A DNA stretch of 64,000 nt from Spiribacter halobius (GCF_020883455.1 NZ_CP086615.1:3898501-3962500); one strand, 5' to 3'. Shown: positions 1-9,420, counted from the first letter of the stretch. Translations and numbers: made by a program. Notes: generated from the letters alone by a model not told the origin.

Positions 1-257
1 TGGCCACCCTCGAGGCATCGACGCCACTGCCGGACCTGATGTTCTCGGACGTGGTGATGCCCGGCGGCCAGGATGGCCATCAGCTGGCAGCCGAAGTGGC
101 CCGGCGCTGGCCCGCCGTGCGGGTACTGCTCGCCTCGGGCTATCTCGAGCGGGACGCTGGCGAGCCCCCCCCGGGGCAGACGCCGCATTTCATTCCCAAG
201 CCGTACCGCCGCGCGACGCTGGCGGCGAAGCTGGCCGAGATCCTCGGGACGCAATGA
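1..257 (+). CDS. C-terminal end of a response-regulator receiver domain protein (partial, 5' end outside window)
   Basis: The reading frame is open from the left edge and stops at TGA 255-257, so only about the last 84 residues are visible. They match the second half of a CheY-like receiver domain: the phospho-acceptor aspartate lies in FSDVVMPGG and the conserved lysine in PKPYRR, and the protein ends soon after. A receiver at the extreme C terminus is typical of hybrid sensor histidine kinases, although a stand-alone regulator cannot be excluded. The next gene converges on it with 4 bases between the stops and also carries a receiver domain, so the two may belong to one signalling locus. 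Confidence 0.75.
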   Translation, partial: ATLEASTPLPDLMFSDVVMPGGQDGHQLAAEVARRWPAVRVLLASGYLERDAGEPPPGQTPHFIPKPYRRATLAAKLAEILGTQ

Positions 258-261
258 GGGC

Positions 262-1461
262 TCAGGGCCCGGCCGCCCGGGGTCGGTACTGGCGATACCA
301 GTCGGCCACGGCGTCGCCGGGCATCGGGCGGCCGATGTAGAAGCCCTGGGCCAGGTCGCAGCCGGCGGTGGCGAGCAGCTCCAGGGTTGCCCGGTTCTCC
401 ACGCCTTCCGCCACCGCCTGCAGACCGAGGGCGTGGCCGAGTTCCACAATGCTGCGCACGATGGTCCGGGACTCCTGGGAGTCCAGCGCGGTCATCACGA
501 AGGACTTGTCCAGCTTGATCTCGGAGAACGGCAGGCGCGCCAGCTGTATCATGGAGGAATAGCCGGTGCCGAAGTCATCCAGAGCGAGCCGAAAACCCTT
601 GACACGCAGGCGCGTCATCAGCTCAAGGGCGGTGGAGGGGTCGTCCATGGCGGCGGTCTCGGTCATCTCCAGGGTGATTCTCCCCGGATCCACCTGCGCC
701 GCCTCGCAGAGACTCGCAAGCCCATCGGCCATGTCCAGGCGGTCGAGATTGCGCGCCGAGAGGTTCATGGACAGGCCGCAGTCGGCGGTGGGGGCATCCC
801 GCCGCAGCCAGTTCACGCCGAGCTCGAACACCTGCCAGCTGATGGCCCCCATCAGCCCTTCCCGCTCGGCTAGCGGGACGAAGCGGCCCGGCGGTTCCAG
901 ATGGCCGTCCGCACGCCGCCAGCGCAACAGCGCCTCGACCCCCCGTAGGGAGCCATCACGACAGGCCACCAACGGCTGGTAGTGCAGCTCGAAGGCGCGC
1001 TCGGCCACCGCCAGCGAAATCTCGCCGGCCGTGGGCAGCGCCAGCACCGGCGCGGCCTCGCCGGCCTGCGCACCGGCCGGCGGATCCGACGCGCGCAGCA
1101 ACAGCTCGCGCAGGCTCCCGAGCCGGAACGGCTTGGGCAGGCGGCCGGCCACCTTGAGCCTGTGCTCGGCGGCGGCGCGCCCGGCCGCGTCGATCACCCG
1201 CTCGTTGAGGCCGCTGGAGATGATGATCCGCGCCTGACAGTTCTGCTCGCCCAGTCGCCGCAGCACCTCGACGCCATCCATGTCCGGCATCATCAGGTCG
1301 AGCAGGATATGGCTCGGCCGCCACTCCGCAAGCAGGCGGAAGAAGGTCTCGGCATCGCCCGCCGCGCGCGGCTCCAGACCGCAGGCCGCCACCATGGCAC
1401 TTACGGTGTCTGCCACGTGGGCATCGTCGTCCAGGATCAGAACCCGCCCGGCCTCGGCCAT
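262..1461 (-). CDS. Receiver-EAL response regulator, probable c-di-GMP phosphodiesterase
   Basis: 399 residues in two domains. Residues 5-125 form a receiver with the acidic patch LDDD, phospho-acceptor D55 in LLDLMMPD and conserved K110 in LPKPF. Residues 150-395 form an EAL domain: EALLRW at 176-181, N233, EMTE at 265-268, DDFGTGYSS at 295-303, KLDKSF and AEGVE at 351-355. The catalytic metal-binding residues expected of active EAL phosphodiesterases are all present, so it probably hydrolyses c-di-GMP under control of phosphorylation. It lies downstream of a large GGDEF protein on the same strand, separated by a 305-base spacer that contains a hairpin. Confidence 0.9.
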   Translation of the reverse strand: MAEAGRVLILDDDAHVADTVSAMVAACGLEPRAAGDAETFFRLLAEWRPSHILLDLMMPDMDGVEVLRRLGEQNCQARIIISSGLNERVIDAAGRAAAEHRLKVAGRLPKPFRLGSLRELLLRASDPPAGAQAGEAAPVLALPTAGEISLAVAERAFELHYQPLVACRDGSLRGVEALLRWRRADGHLEPPGRFVPLAEREGLMGAISWQVFELGVNWLRRDAPTADCGLSMNLSARNLDRLDMADGLASLCEAAQVDPGRITLEMTETAAMDDPSTALELMTRLRVKGFRLALDDFGTGYSSMIQLARLPFSEIKLDKSFVMTALDSQESRTIVRSIVELGHALGLQAVAEGVENRATLELLATAGCDLAQGFYIGRPMPGDAVADWYRQYRPRAAGP

Positions 1462-1535
1462 CCGGTCACTCCACGCCCCGCCTTCCGACCCGCTCTCCGC
1501 AGGAATTTCCCGGGTAGACTAGACTTTCCGCTGAA

Positions 1536-1569
1536 CCGTGACTATGCATCGATCGGCATAGTGTCACGG
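1536..1569. other. Interrupted 12-bp inverted repeat (hairpin or operator) in the 305-base gap 1462-1766
   Basis: CCGTGAC-TATGC at 1536-1547 pairs with GCATA-gt-GTCACGG at 1556-1569, giving 12 base pairs with a 2-base bulge around an 8-base loop. It lies between the stop of the large GGDEF protein (1767) and the start of the receiver-EAL gene (1461), both on the minus strand. It could be a terminator or processing hairpin for the upstream transcript or an operator for the EAL gene. There is no T-run on either side. Apart from this and the doubtful small frame at 1630, I see nothing else in the gap. Confidence 0.45.
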
Positions 1570-1629
1570 CGCCGCAACACGGACCATCGCGGCTACCCGG
1601 CCGCGCCGAAAACGCCCCAGGGGTCCTTC

Positions 1630-1809
1630 TTGCGCTGGCCGTTGCAGAGGCAGCTTGCCGGGGTGCTGCTGATCCTGATGCTGGCGCTGTCGGCGCGGGC
1701 GGGCTACGGCTATCTGTTCATTCGCGACTACCGCAGGAGCGGGGTGGCCGACAGGGGTACGCCGCTTCAGGCGCAGACGCGGTTTCGGCCCGCCGCCTTG
1801 GCGCGGTAG
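1630..1809 (+). CDS. Doubtful small membrane protein or truncated sensor N terminus
   Basis: A TTG at 1630 is preceded by AGGGG at a plausible distance and opens 59 codons. The product has a short basic start, one convincing hydrophobic segment (LAGVLLILMLALSA) and a short polar tail. It looks like the first transmembrane helix of a sensor protein. The 3' end overlaps the last 43 bases of the oppositely oriented GGDEF gene, so it may be the stump of a gene cut off when that neighbour arrived, or a chance frame in GC-rich DNA. No family is recognised. Confidence 0.25.
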   Translation: MRWPLQRQLAGVLLILMLALSARAGYGYLFIRDYRRSGVADRGTPLQAQTRFRPAALAR

Positions 1810-4800
1810 AGCGCCTGGTCGGCCCGGTTCAGAACGGCTTCGTGGCTCGCGTCGGCGCGCTTCAGGGCGGCCACCCCCAGACTCGCCGTGCAGACGATCT
1901 GCCGAGCCGCGACGCGGGCGGGCGTCGCGGCCAGCGCCCGGCACAGACGCTCGCCAATGACCATGGCCGCCTCGGCGTCGCCGTCGGCCAGGAGCACGGC
2001 GAACTCCTCGCCGCCGATACGTGCCGGCAGATCCACCGGCCGCAGCGTCTCCTCGAGCACCGCCGCGATGTGCTGGAGCACTGCGTCCCCCGCTGCGTGC
2101 CCGTACATGTCATTGATGTCCTTGAAGTAATCGAGATCGATCATGAGCACCGCCGCACCCGGCCCCGTGGGCTCGGTGCGCCGCCGCCAGGCGTCTTCCA
2201 GCGCCTCGAGGAAGCGGCGGCGGTTGGCGAGCCCGGTCAGGGCGTCAGTGTTGGCGAGACACTGCAGGTGCCGCTCCATCTCGCGGCGCACGGCCAGCTC
2301 GGCGTCCGCGGTCTGAGTGCGGAGCTCGGCTTCGCGCCGCGCCTCGCCCTCGGCGGCGAGCTCGTTGATGAGCTCGATGTTGCGCACGGAAATGGCGGCC
2401 TGGGCGGCGAGGAACTCCACCAGGGGCGCCTGGCCCTCGTCGAAGGCGTCGGTGGTCAGGCTGTGTTCGAGATAGAGCACGCCGATCAGGTTGCCGAGAT
2501 AGCTCAGCGGTACGCACCAGGCCGTACCGCGGAAGCCTGCGCCGTCCCCGCCTCCCAGGTACGGGTCACCAGCGAGCAGCTGGGTTCGGCTCACGTCGCC
2601 AGCGGTGAACCGCAGCGTACGCTGGCTGCGCGCCACGTAACGGATGACCGCCTGCGGCAGGCTAGCCACGGTTTCGAGATCGGGCGGCCGCTGGTAGTAG
2701 CGAGCGCCCTGCAGGCCGCTGTCCATGCTCACCTGCAACCCGTCGCCACGCGCAAGCAGGAGCACGACCCGCTGAGCACCCGTCTGCAGGGCCACGTGGC
2801 GAATAATCTCGGGCACCAGCCGCGACAGCTCGGTATGCAGGGACAGGGCCTGGGCGATGCGGATCACCGTGTCGATGCGCTCGCCACCGCGGCCCGCAAC
2901 GGGCACATCGCCACGCGCATCCTCGGCGAGCAGGGCGTACGCCGCACCCTGGCGCAGGGCAAGCCGGCGGGGCTCCAGGTAGACCTCCGCGAATGCGGGG
3001 CAGTCACGCTGCAGCCAGTAGCTGGCGGCGCGTGCCGCAATCAGTGCCACCGCGGGCCAGCAGGACTGGTGCCGCGCAGCCTGGAGGGCGGCGTCGTAGG
3101 CGTCGATCAGCAGGCTGACGTCGCCCCGCCGCCGCGCCAGCTCCGCCACCAGCAGCTGGTGCCAGTGGCGGAAGTTCTCCGGCGCATGCCGCTGCCAGGC
3201 GGCGTAGCGCGCGACCGCGCTTTCGAGCTCGGCCTCGACGGTATCGGCCTCGACACCCAGCGCCTCCGGTGCCTGGACCACGGCCAGCGCCCGCAAGGCC
3301 GGAAACAGGGCGGCGGGGAGCAGCCCCTGCACGGAGATGCTCGGCAGCCGTGCTTCCGCCTCGGCGATGCTCGCCGCCGCCATCGCCGGGTCATCGCGGA
3401 TCAGGCAGGCGGCCGCGCGCAGGACATGGTAGATGCAGAGCACCTGCAGGTTGCCGTTGGCCTCGCAGCGGGCCAGATAGTCGGCCTCGGCGTCGTCGCG
3501 GTCCGGCCAGTCGTCGTGCTGCCAGGTGCCATGCAGACTCTCGAACACCCGCAGCGCGCCCGTGATCAGGTCCACGCCCCAGCGGTTGCGGCGCTGACGG
3601 CTATAGGCGAGGTACCCGAGCACCGCCGGGATAAGCTCATCCAGCGGCTCGCCGGCAAAGAACCGGCAGTAGGTGTCATGGCCGAAGCCATAGACGGCGT
3701 ACTGCAGATTCCCCGAGGCCTGACCGATTCGGTAGGCCTCCCGGTAGTCCCGGCTCGCCTCGGCCAGCGGCGCGAACCAGTGGCGCAGCGAGCTGCCTGT
3801 CATGAGATGCGCGACGCTGCGCTCCGCCGGTGTAGCCAGCCGCTCCATGGCCCGCCGGGTGGCGGACGCCAGCGCCCGCGCGCCGGCACCGTCGCCCTGG
3901 CCTACGTGCATGAGAAGGCCACCGTAGGCGGGGTAGGCATAGCCTGCCGCGGCCACGCAACCATGCTCCACGCTCAGGCGCACGGAGCGGGCCACCAGCA
4001 CCGACCAGAGACGCGGATGGGCCCGGTAGCAGGCCGGGCCTAGGGTCGTGAGCAGTTTCATGACCGCCTGCCGGCGCGGTTCGGTCATGGCCGGCAGCTC
4101 GCCGAGTACGCTCAGCGACCGGCCGCCGAGTCGCTCGCTGACGGCGGCAAGCTCCGCATCCCGCGCCGCCTCGAAGTCGGCCCTCGGCAGGTGCTCGCCA
4201 AGGGGGGCGAGCCCTTCGGCGGCGGCCGCGACGGCATCGCCGTAGCGGGCACGCAGGGTGCACTGAACCACCCGCAGGTGGTGCAGATCCGCCGCCCGTA
4301 CCGGATCCGGCTCCCGCGCAATGGCCTCGGCGAGGAAGCGCTCGGCGGTCTCGAACTCGCTGTTCAGGTATTCGAGCTCGCTGCGCTCGCGCCACAGATC
4401 GGCGGCCAGTGCCGGCTCCCGCTCCCAGATGTCCGCCGGCAGCGCTTCCATTCCCTGGCGCAGGTAATCCACCGCCGACGGGAAGGCGGCGGCACTCGCC
4501 GCGCGCCTGGCCGCCTGCAGATCCAGCCGCGCAAGCTCGAGGCGCTCCGCCACCGAGCTCAGGCGCCCACGCGCAAGGTTCAGATGCGCGGCAATCTCCA
4601 GCAGCCGCGCCTGGCGCTCCGCCGGTGCCAGTCGCTCGAGCAGAAGGCGGCCGATCCGCTCATGCAGCGCCGCCGCCTCGGCAGCGGAGAGGGCAGCATA
4701 GGCCGCCTCCTGCATGCGATCGTGAACGAACCGCAGCCGCGCGGGGTGCGGACCGGTCCCGGCGACCTCGAGCGGGAGGATGAAGGCATCCCGCAGCGCC

Positions 4801-6737
4801 GGCTCGAGGCGGCGGTGGAGGGTTTCGGCATCCTCGCCCGCGAGTCCGGCGAGCAGGTCGAACTCGAAGACGGTGCCCATGCCTGCGGCAGCGGACAGCA
4901 GCGCCCGCGTCTGCTCCGGCAGACCCTCGAAACGCTGGGCCATTAGCGCTAGCACGTGGTCGGCGAAGCCGGCGTCGCGCAGACCCTCCAGGTCCCAGCG
5001 CCAGCCGCCGGCGCCGTCGCTGCCGAGCCAGCCATGCTCATGCATCGTGCGCAGCAGCTGCCACAGGAAGAACGGGTTGCCGCCCGTGCGCCGCTGAACC
5101 TCGGCGGTGAAGTCGGCCAGTTCCGCCGCGGGCCGCCCGAAGGCCTCGCTCAGGATGCCACCGACTGCCTGCTCGTCGAGTGCGCCGACGTCGATTTCCG
5201 TGACCGCGAGCCGCCGCTGCTGGCGCAGCGGTACCAGCGTCTGCATCAGCGGATGCGCCGCATCCACGGCCTGGTCGCGGTAGGCACCGATGATCAGCAC
5301 GGGCGCGGGATCCAGCTTGCCGACCAGGGTTTCGAGCAGCTCCAGGGAGGCGGGGTCGATCCACTGCAGATCGTCCAGGAACAGCACCAGCGGTCGATCC
5401 TGGGCACCGAAGACCGCCAGCAGGCGAAGCAACGCGTCGTGGAGCTGGGCGCGCGTCTCGGTGGCGGGCGCCGGCCGCGGCGGCGCGAGCTCGCCCATGA
5501 GCGCCTGCAGGCTGGGGATCAGGCCGGCGAGTCGACCCGCCTCGGAACCGAGTGCCTCGGTCAGGCGCTGCCGCCAAACCGCCAGCGCAGGCGCGGGCTC
5601 CGCAAGGAGCAGCACCATCAGCTCCTCCAGGGCCGCGGTCCAGGCACTGTACGGCTCGCCGCGCTGGAGCTGGTCGAACTTGCCGCTGACGAACAGGCGC
5701 CGCGCGTCGCCTTCCCGCTGGCAGACCTCACGGATGAGTGCGGTCTTGCCGATGCCCGAGGCGCCCGCCACCAGCAGCAGTTCCGGGCGATGGTCGCGGG
5801 TGCGCTCCAGGGCGGCGGTGATGACCGCCCGCTCGCAGTCACGCCCGTGCAGCCGTTGCGGCGAGGCGGGCGGGCGCTGTTGCGACGCGCCGTGCAAGGT
5901 GCCATGCCCGGCGCCGCGACGCACCGCCGAGAGCGCCTCGAGCAGGGACGCCGCATCCGGCAGACGCGCGTCCGGCGCCTTTTCCAGCAGGCGGAGCACG
6001 AGCTCAGCCACCGGCGCCGGCAGGTCCGGGACGAGACTGCGCGGGTCCGCTGCGCCAACGGCGAGATGCTGGTAGAGAAGTTCGTCCGGCGGCTCCGCGG
6101 TAAACGGGGCCTGGCCGGTCAGAAGCTCGTAGAACAGCGCACCGAGGCTGTACAGGTCGGCGCGCGCATCCGCGGGCTGGGCGAGGCGGCCACTCAGCTC
6201 CGGGGCCCGATAGCGCAGCCGCACGGCGGCAGGCAGGGGCGGCGCGCTGGCGACACGATCCAGGCGTACGGCTTGGCTGAGGTCGGTGAGGTAGAGGCCG
6301 CTTTCGGCGCGCAGGAAGGCGTCCGGCCCGAGGTCGCCATGCAGCAGCCCGGCGTCATGCAGCTTGGCCACCACCGCGGTAATCTCCAGGGCGAGCTCGA
6401 GCACGCCTGCCACCGGCTGCGGGCCGCAGCCGGTGAGGGTCGCGCCCCCGGGGTCACGAAAGTGCAGCTCGGCATCCTGACCGGAGCCGGCCAGGCCCTC
6501 CAGCGGCAGCATGCAGTCGAGATTGTGCCGGCTGAGCAGGTCGTGCTCGTGGAGCAGCCGTTCGGCCTTCTCGGGCGCCGGCGCTCCCGCCCGCCGCTTG
6601 ACCAGCCGCCTCGTCACTGGATCGGCACGCCGGGCGACTCGCAGCAGCTGCGTCGCGCCATCGTCCCGCAGGACACTCAGGGTGTACCAGTCCGCGCTCA
6701 AGGTGCCCGCCCCATTCCGGATCGAACCGGGATCCAT
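1767..6737 (-). CDS. Large kinase-like / AAA ATPase / GAF / GGDEF signalling protein
   Basis: 1656 residues, cytoplasmic, no signal peptide. Roughly 15-270 is a divergent Ser/Thr-kinase-like domain: HGDLGPD replaces the HRD loop, LTDLSQA replaces DFG and RAPEL matches the APE motif. Next comes a large ATPase module with Walker A GASGIGKTALI and Walker B FLDDLQWID, followed by a long helical region. A GAF domain lies at about 1290-1430. The C terminus is a GGDEF domain with NTDALTGLANRRRF and the active site RIGGEEF (GGEEF at 1575-1579); RPVD five residues upstream is a correctly spaced inhibitory I-site. It is expected to make c-di-GMP. The architecture resembles known kinase-ATPase-GAF-histidine kinase/GGDEF proteins. 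Paired with the EAL regulator downstream it supplies the opposing activity. Confidence 0.88.
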   Translation of the reverse strand: MDPGSIRNGAGTLSADWYTLSVLRDDGATQLLRVARRADPVTRRLVKRRAGAPAPEKAERLLHEHDLLSRHNLDCMLPLEGLAGSGQDAELHFRDPGGATLTGCGPQPVAGVLELALEITAVVAKLHDAGLLHGDLGPDAFLRAESGLYLTDLSQAVRLDRVASAPPLPAAVRLRYRAPELSGRLAQPADARADLYSLGALFYELLTGQAPFTAEPPDELLYQHLAVGAADPRSLVPDLPAPVAELVLRLLEKAPDARLPDAASLLEALSAVRRGAGHGTLHGASQQRPPASPQRLHGRDCERAVITAALERTRDHRPELLLVAGASGIGKTALIREVCQREGDARRLFVSGKFDQLQRGEPYSAWTAALEELMVLLLAEPAPALAVWRQRLTEALGSEAGRLAGLIPSLQALMGELAPPRPAPATETRAQLHDALLRLLAVFGAQDRPLVLFLDDLQWIDPASLELLETLVGKLDPAPVLIIGAYRDQAVDAAHPLMQTLVPLRQQRRLAVTEIDVGALDEQAVGGILSEAFGRPAAELADFTAEVQRRTGGNPFFLWQLLRTMHEHGWLGSDGAGGWRWDLEGLRDAGFADHVLALMAQRFEGLPEQTRALLSAAAGMGTVFEFDLLAGLAGEDAETLHRRLEPALRDAFILPLEVAGTGPHPARLRFVHDRMQEAAYAALSAAEAAALHERIGRLLLERLAPAERQARLLEIAAHLNLARGRLSSVAERLELARLDLQAARRAASAAAFPSAVDYLRQGMEALPADIWEREPALAADLWRERSELEYLNSEFETAERFLAEAIAREPDPVRAADLHHLRVVQCTLRARYGDAVAAAAEGLAPLGEHLPRADFEAARDAELAAVSERLGGRSLSVLGELPAMTEPRRQAVMKLLTTLGPACYRAHPRLWSVLVARSVRLSVEHGCVAAAGYAYPAYGGLLMHVGQGDGAGARALASATRRAMERLATPAERSVAHLMTGSSLRHWFAPLAEASRDYREAYRIGQASGNLQYAVYGFGHDTYCRFFAGEPLDELIPAVLGYLAYSRQRRNRWGVDLITGALRVFESLHGTWQHDDWPDRDDAEADYLARCEANGNLQVLCIYHVLRAAACLIRDDPAMAAASIAEAEARLPSISVQGLLPAALFPALRALAVVQAPEALGVEADTVEAELESAVARYAAWQRHAPENFRHWHQLLVAELARRRGDVSLLIDAYDAALQAARHQSCWPAVALIAARAASYWLQRDCPAFAEVYLEPRRLALRQGAAYALLAEDARGDVPVAGRGGERIDTVIRIAQALSLHTELSRLVPEIIRHVALQTGAQRVVLLLARGDGLQVSMDSGLQGARYYQRPPDLETVASLPQAVIRYVARSQRTLRFTAGDVSRTQLLAGDPYLGGGDGAGFRGTAWCVPLSYLGNLIGVLYLEHSLTTDAFDEGQAPLVEFLAAQAAISVRNIELINELAAEGEARREAELRTQTADAELAVRREMERHLQCLANTDALTGLANRRRFLEALEDAWRRRTEPTGPGAAVLMIDLDYFKDINDMYGHAAGDAVLQHIAAVLEETLRPVDLPARIGGEEFAVLLADGDAEAAMVIGERLCRALAATPARVAARQIVCTASLGVAALKRADASHEAVLNRADQALYRAKAAGRNRVCA

Positions 6738-6949
6738 TGCTGTTCGCCGTCGGGGCCGCCCTCCCCGGTGGCTCTCCAGTTAACCAGAAGGTAATGCGGT
6801 CTGCAGGGTGCTTGTGCCCCACTGGTCGCGACACCTGCCCGGGTCTCCGATGAACGTGCGCCTCAGCGGCGGAACACACCGGCAGCGGTCCTTGTCTGCA
6901 GCGACACGTCCTTTGCTAGCTCCTAAACCGATTAACCCGGAGGATGTTC

Positions 6950-8332
6950 ATGCCCGAGACGCATCACCCGGTACGACGCCGGCTGATTACCCTGCTGGCC
7001 GTGCTTCTGCTCCTGCCAGGTCTCGCCAGCGCCCAGTCCGCGGCTGCGCCCATGCCGAGCCTCGCGCCGCTGGTGGAGGAAGTCTCGCCGTCGGTGGTGA
7101 ACATCGCCACCCGCGGCACCGTGGAGGCCGAGCGCAACCCGCTGATGGAACACCCGTTCTTCCGGCGCTTCTTTGACGAGATGCCGCAGCCGCGGGAGCG
7201 CCAGGTGCAGTCCCTCGGCTCCGGCGTCATCGTCGATGCCGACGAGGGCTACGTGCTCACCAACCACCATGTCATCGCCAACGCCGACGAGATCACCGTC
7301 TCGCTGCAGGACGAGCGCACGTTCGAGGCGGAGGTGATCGGCTCCGACCCGGAGACGGACATCGCCGTGATCCGCATCGATGCCGACAACCTCGAGGCGG
7401 TGACGCTCGGGGACTCCAGCGAGCTGCGCACGGGTGACTACGTGATGGCGCTGGGCAACCCCTTCGGCCTCGATCACACCGTGACCAGCGGTATCGTCAG
7501 CGGCCTCGGCCGCAGCCTGGGACCGCGGGCCAGCGGCGCCCGCATTCAGGACTTCATCCAGACCGACGCCTCCATCAACCCGGGCAACTCCGGCGGCGCA
7601 CTGGTGAACCTGGAAGGCGAGCTGGTGGGCATCAACACCGCCATCCTCTCCCGCAGCGGCGGCAACATCGGCATCGGCTTCGCCGTGCCGGTGAACATGG
7701 CCGAAACCGTGATGCAGCAGATCATCGAGTACGGCGAGGTCCGCCGTGGGCAGCTCGGTGTGCGCGTACAGGATGTTACCCCGGCCCTGGCGGAGGCCAT
7801 GGGTCTCGAGACCGGGCGCGGCGCCCTGGTCGCGCAGGTGAGCAAGGGCTCGCCGGCGGACGAGGCCGGGCTGCAGGCGGGCGACGTGATCACCGCGGTC
7901 GACGACGAATCGGTGGACGATGCCAGCGACCTCGGCCGCGCCATCGGCCTGAAGTCGGCGGGCAGCGAGGTCACGCTGAGCCTCATGCGCGACGGCGAGA
8001 GCCGCGAGATCACCGCCACCCTCGGCGAGCGCACGGTGGAGACGGACGACCGGCGGGGCGGCGGCGATGCCGCCGCACTCGGTCTGCGCATTGTGCCGCT
8101 GGATGACCGCCATCCCCTCGCCGGCGAGCTCGACCGCGGCGTCGTGGTCGCGGCGGTGTCGGCCGAGTCCCCCGCCGCCGGCCAGCTGCGGCAGGGCGAT
8201 GTGATCACCTCGGTGAACCGGCAACCGGTAGCCTCGCCGGCGGACTTCCGGCGCGCGGTGGAGGGTGAATCCCGTCTCCTGCTCCGGGTCCACCGTGGCG
8301 AGGCGGCGCGCTTCATCGTCATCGAGCGCTGA
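6950..8332 (+). CDS. htrA: HtrA/DegP-family periplasmic serine protease with two PDZ domains
   Basis: 460 residues from ATG 6950, which has CCCGGAGG six bases upstream; the in-frame ATG at 6944 abuts that site and is less likely. A signal peptide (basic start, LITLLAVLLLLPG, cleavage after ASA near residue 28) exports it to the periplasm. The trypsin-like domain has H107 (TNHHV), D137 (ETDIAV) and S214 (GNSGG), the complete triad. Two PDZ domains follow at about 260-345 and 370-460, the order seen in DegP, DegQ and MucD. It should degrade or chaperone misfolded envelope proteins. It is a single gene, divergent from the GGDEF gene, and ends at a strong hairpin. Confidence 0.93.
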   Translation: MPETHHPVRRRLITLLAVLLLLPGLASAQSAAAPMPSLAPLVEEVSPSVVNIATRGTVEAERNPLMEHPFFRRFFDEMPQPRERQVQSLGSGVIVDADEGYVLTNHHVIANADEITVSLQDERTFEAEVIGSDPETDIAVIRIDADNLEAVTLGDSSELRTGDYVMALGNPFGLDHTVTSGIVSGLGRSLGPRASGARIQDFIQTDASINPGNSGGALVNLEGELVGINTAILSRSGGNIGIGFAVPVNMAETVMQQIIEYGEVRRGQLGVRVQDVTPALAEAMGLETGRGALVAQVSKGSPADEAGLQAGDVITAVDDESVDDASDLGRAIGLKSAGSEVTLSLMRDGESREITATLGERTVETDDRRGGGDAAALGLRIVPLDDRHPLAGELDRGVVVAAVSAESPAAGQLRQGDVITSVNRQPVASPADFRRAVEGESRLLLRVHRGEAARFIVIER

Positions 8333-8364
8333 CGGCGCGTCCCGGCAGCCCTGATACCGCCAGT

Positions 8365-8400
8365 AGCCCGCCCGGGGGCGCCCTGTGCCCCGGGCGGGCT
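8365..8400. terminator. Bidirectional terminator-like hairpin between htrA and the ZIP gene
   Basis: A perfect 13-bp stem (8365-8377 with 8388-8400) encloses a 10-base loop. It starts 33 bases after the htrA stop, and its right arm touches the stop of the convergent ZIP gene, so one element can serve both transcripts. No T-run follows on the plus strand, so strict Rho-independent function is uncertain. Confidence 0.65.
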
Positions 8401-9149
8401 CATTGGTGCGGCAGACTGAACTGGAACGCCATCATTGCCGCGAAGGCAAGCACTACCACGGTACCGATGCGGGCCGGCGTCAGGTGCTCGCCGGCGTCCG
8501 GCAGCAGCTCCGCGAACACCATCCAGATCATGGCCCCCGCGGCGAGTCCGAGCCCTACGGGCAGGAACGGCTGGAAGGTCGTGACCAGCAGATACGCAGG
8601 CACCGCCATCAGCGGCTGCGGGAGACTGGAGAAAATGGCCCATCCGCTCGCCTTCCAGACCGGCGCGCCCCGGGGCACCATCACCAGCGCGATGGCCAGT
8701 CCCTCCGGAATGTTATGCACGGCGATAGCGGCGGTGATGTAGATGCCAAGCGCCTCGCCGCCACCGTAGGCGACACCGACACCGACCCCCTCGGCAAACG
8801 AATGCGCCGTCATCACGCCGATGATCAGCAGGGCCTTGCGCGCGTCCGCCCCGTGCAGCTCCCCGACATCCAGAGCACCACGACGCTCGATCCAGGCGTT
8901 GGCGAGCAGGATCAGCACCAGCCCCGTGACCAGCCCGCCGAGGCCGCGCCAGGGAGCGATGGCGTTCGCCTCCTCGAGCAGGCTGTGACTCGCCGCCAGC
9001 ATGAGGCCGGAGGCCACGGCCGCGCCGATACCGAGCCAGTGCACCGGCACCCGTCGCGCAAAGGCTAGCGGGACGGCGCCAAGCCCGGTGGTGACGGCGG
9101 TGATGAGCGCGGCGACGAATACGGCAGGCAGGCTGGTTTCCAGTGCCAT
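8400..9149 (-). CDS. ZIP-family divalent metal (zinc/iron) transporter
   Basis: 249 residues from ATG 9149, chosen because GGGGGAG lies four bases upstream and the protein begins directly with a membrane helix; the upstream extension is low-complexity and lacks a ribosome site. About eight hydrophobic segments are visible. Helices 4 and 5 carry the ZIP signatures HSFAEGVGVG and HNIPEGLAIA, whose histidines and glutamates form the metal path. The expected role is import of zinc or another divalent cation across the inner membrane. The gene is monocistronic and converges on htrA. Confidence 0.9.
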   Translation of the reverse strand: MALETSLPAVFVAALITAVTTGLGAVPLAFARRVPVHWLGIGAAVASGLMLAASHSLLEEANAIAPWRGLGGLVTGLVLILLANAWIERRGALDVGELHGADARKALLIIGVMTAHSFAEGVGVGVAYGGGEALGIYITAAIAVHNIPEGLAIALVMVPRGAPVWKASGWAIFSSLPQPLMAVPAYLLVTTFQPFLPVGLGLAAGAMIWMVFAELLPDAGEHLTPARIGTVVVLAFAAMMAFQFSLPHQ

Positions 9150-9325
9150 GGACTCCCCCGGTTCGCGTGACGCCGGCCCGCCGGCGATGGCCGGGCATGG
9201 AGTCTGGCGCACGCCGCGTGGCAGCGTCAGTGACTGAGTCACCGCGCCGGTTCAGGAGCGATCGCCTCCGCCAGTACGGAATCTCTTCGGAAGTTGCTGC
9301 CAGGCCCCGCACCCGATGTCCTGAC

Positions 9326-9354
9326 TGTACAGGGTAATCCCCGGCGCTTATGCT
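9326..9354 (+). promoter_or_regulatory. Candidate promoter for the EamA transporter gene
   Basis: TGTACA (9326-9331) and TATGCT (9349-9354) are separated by 17 bases and resemble a sigma-70 promoter, 67 bases before the start at 9421. TGTACA lies inside the 8-base palindrome CTGTACAG (9325-9332). The 271-base gap between the divergent ZIP and EamA genes shows nothing else clear. Confidence 0.3.
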
Positions 9355-9420
9355 CCCGGCCTTCGTGCCCCCGGGCGTGACGCGGGGCAGATTGCTTTCC
9401 GACTGCCTGCTCGTCGTGCC

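Noticed and set aside
4956-6794. 612-codon plus-strand frame opposite the kinase/ATPase gene
   Set aside because: No ribosome site and no recognisable domain. The opposite strand encodes clear Walker and kinase motifs.
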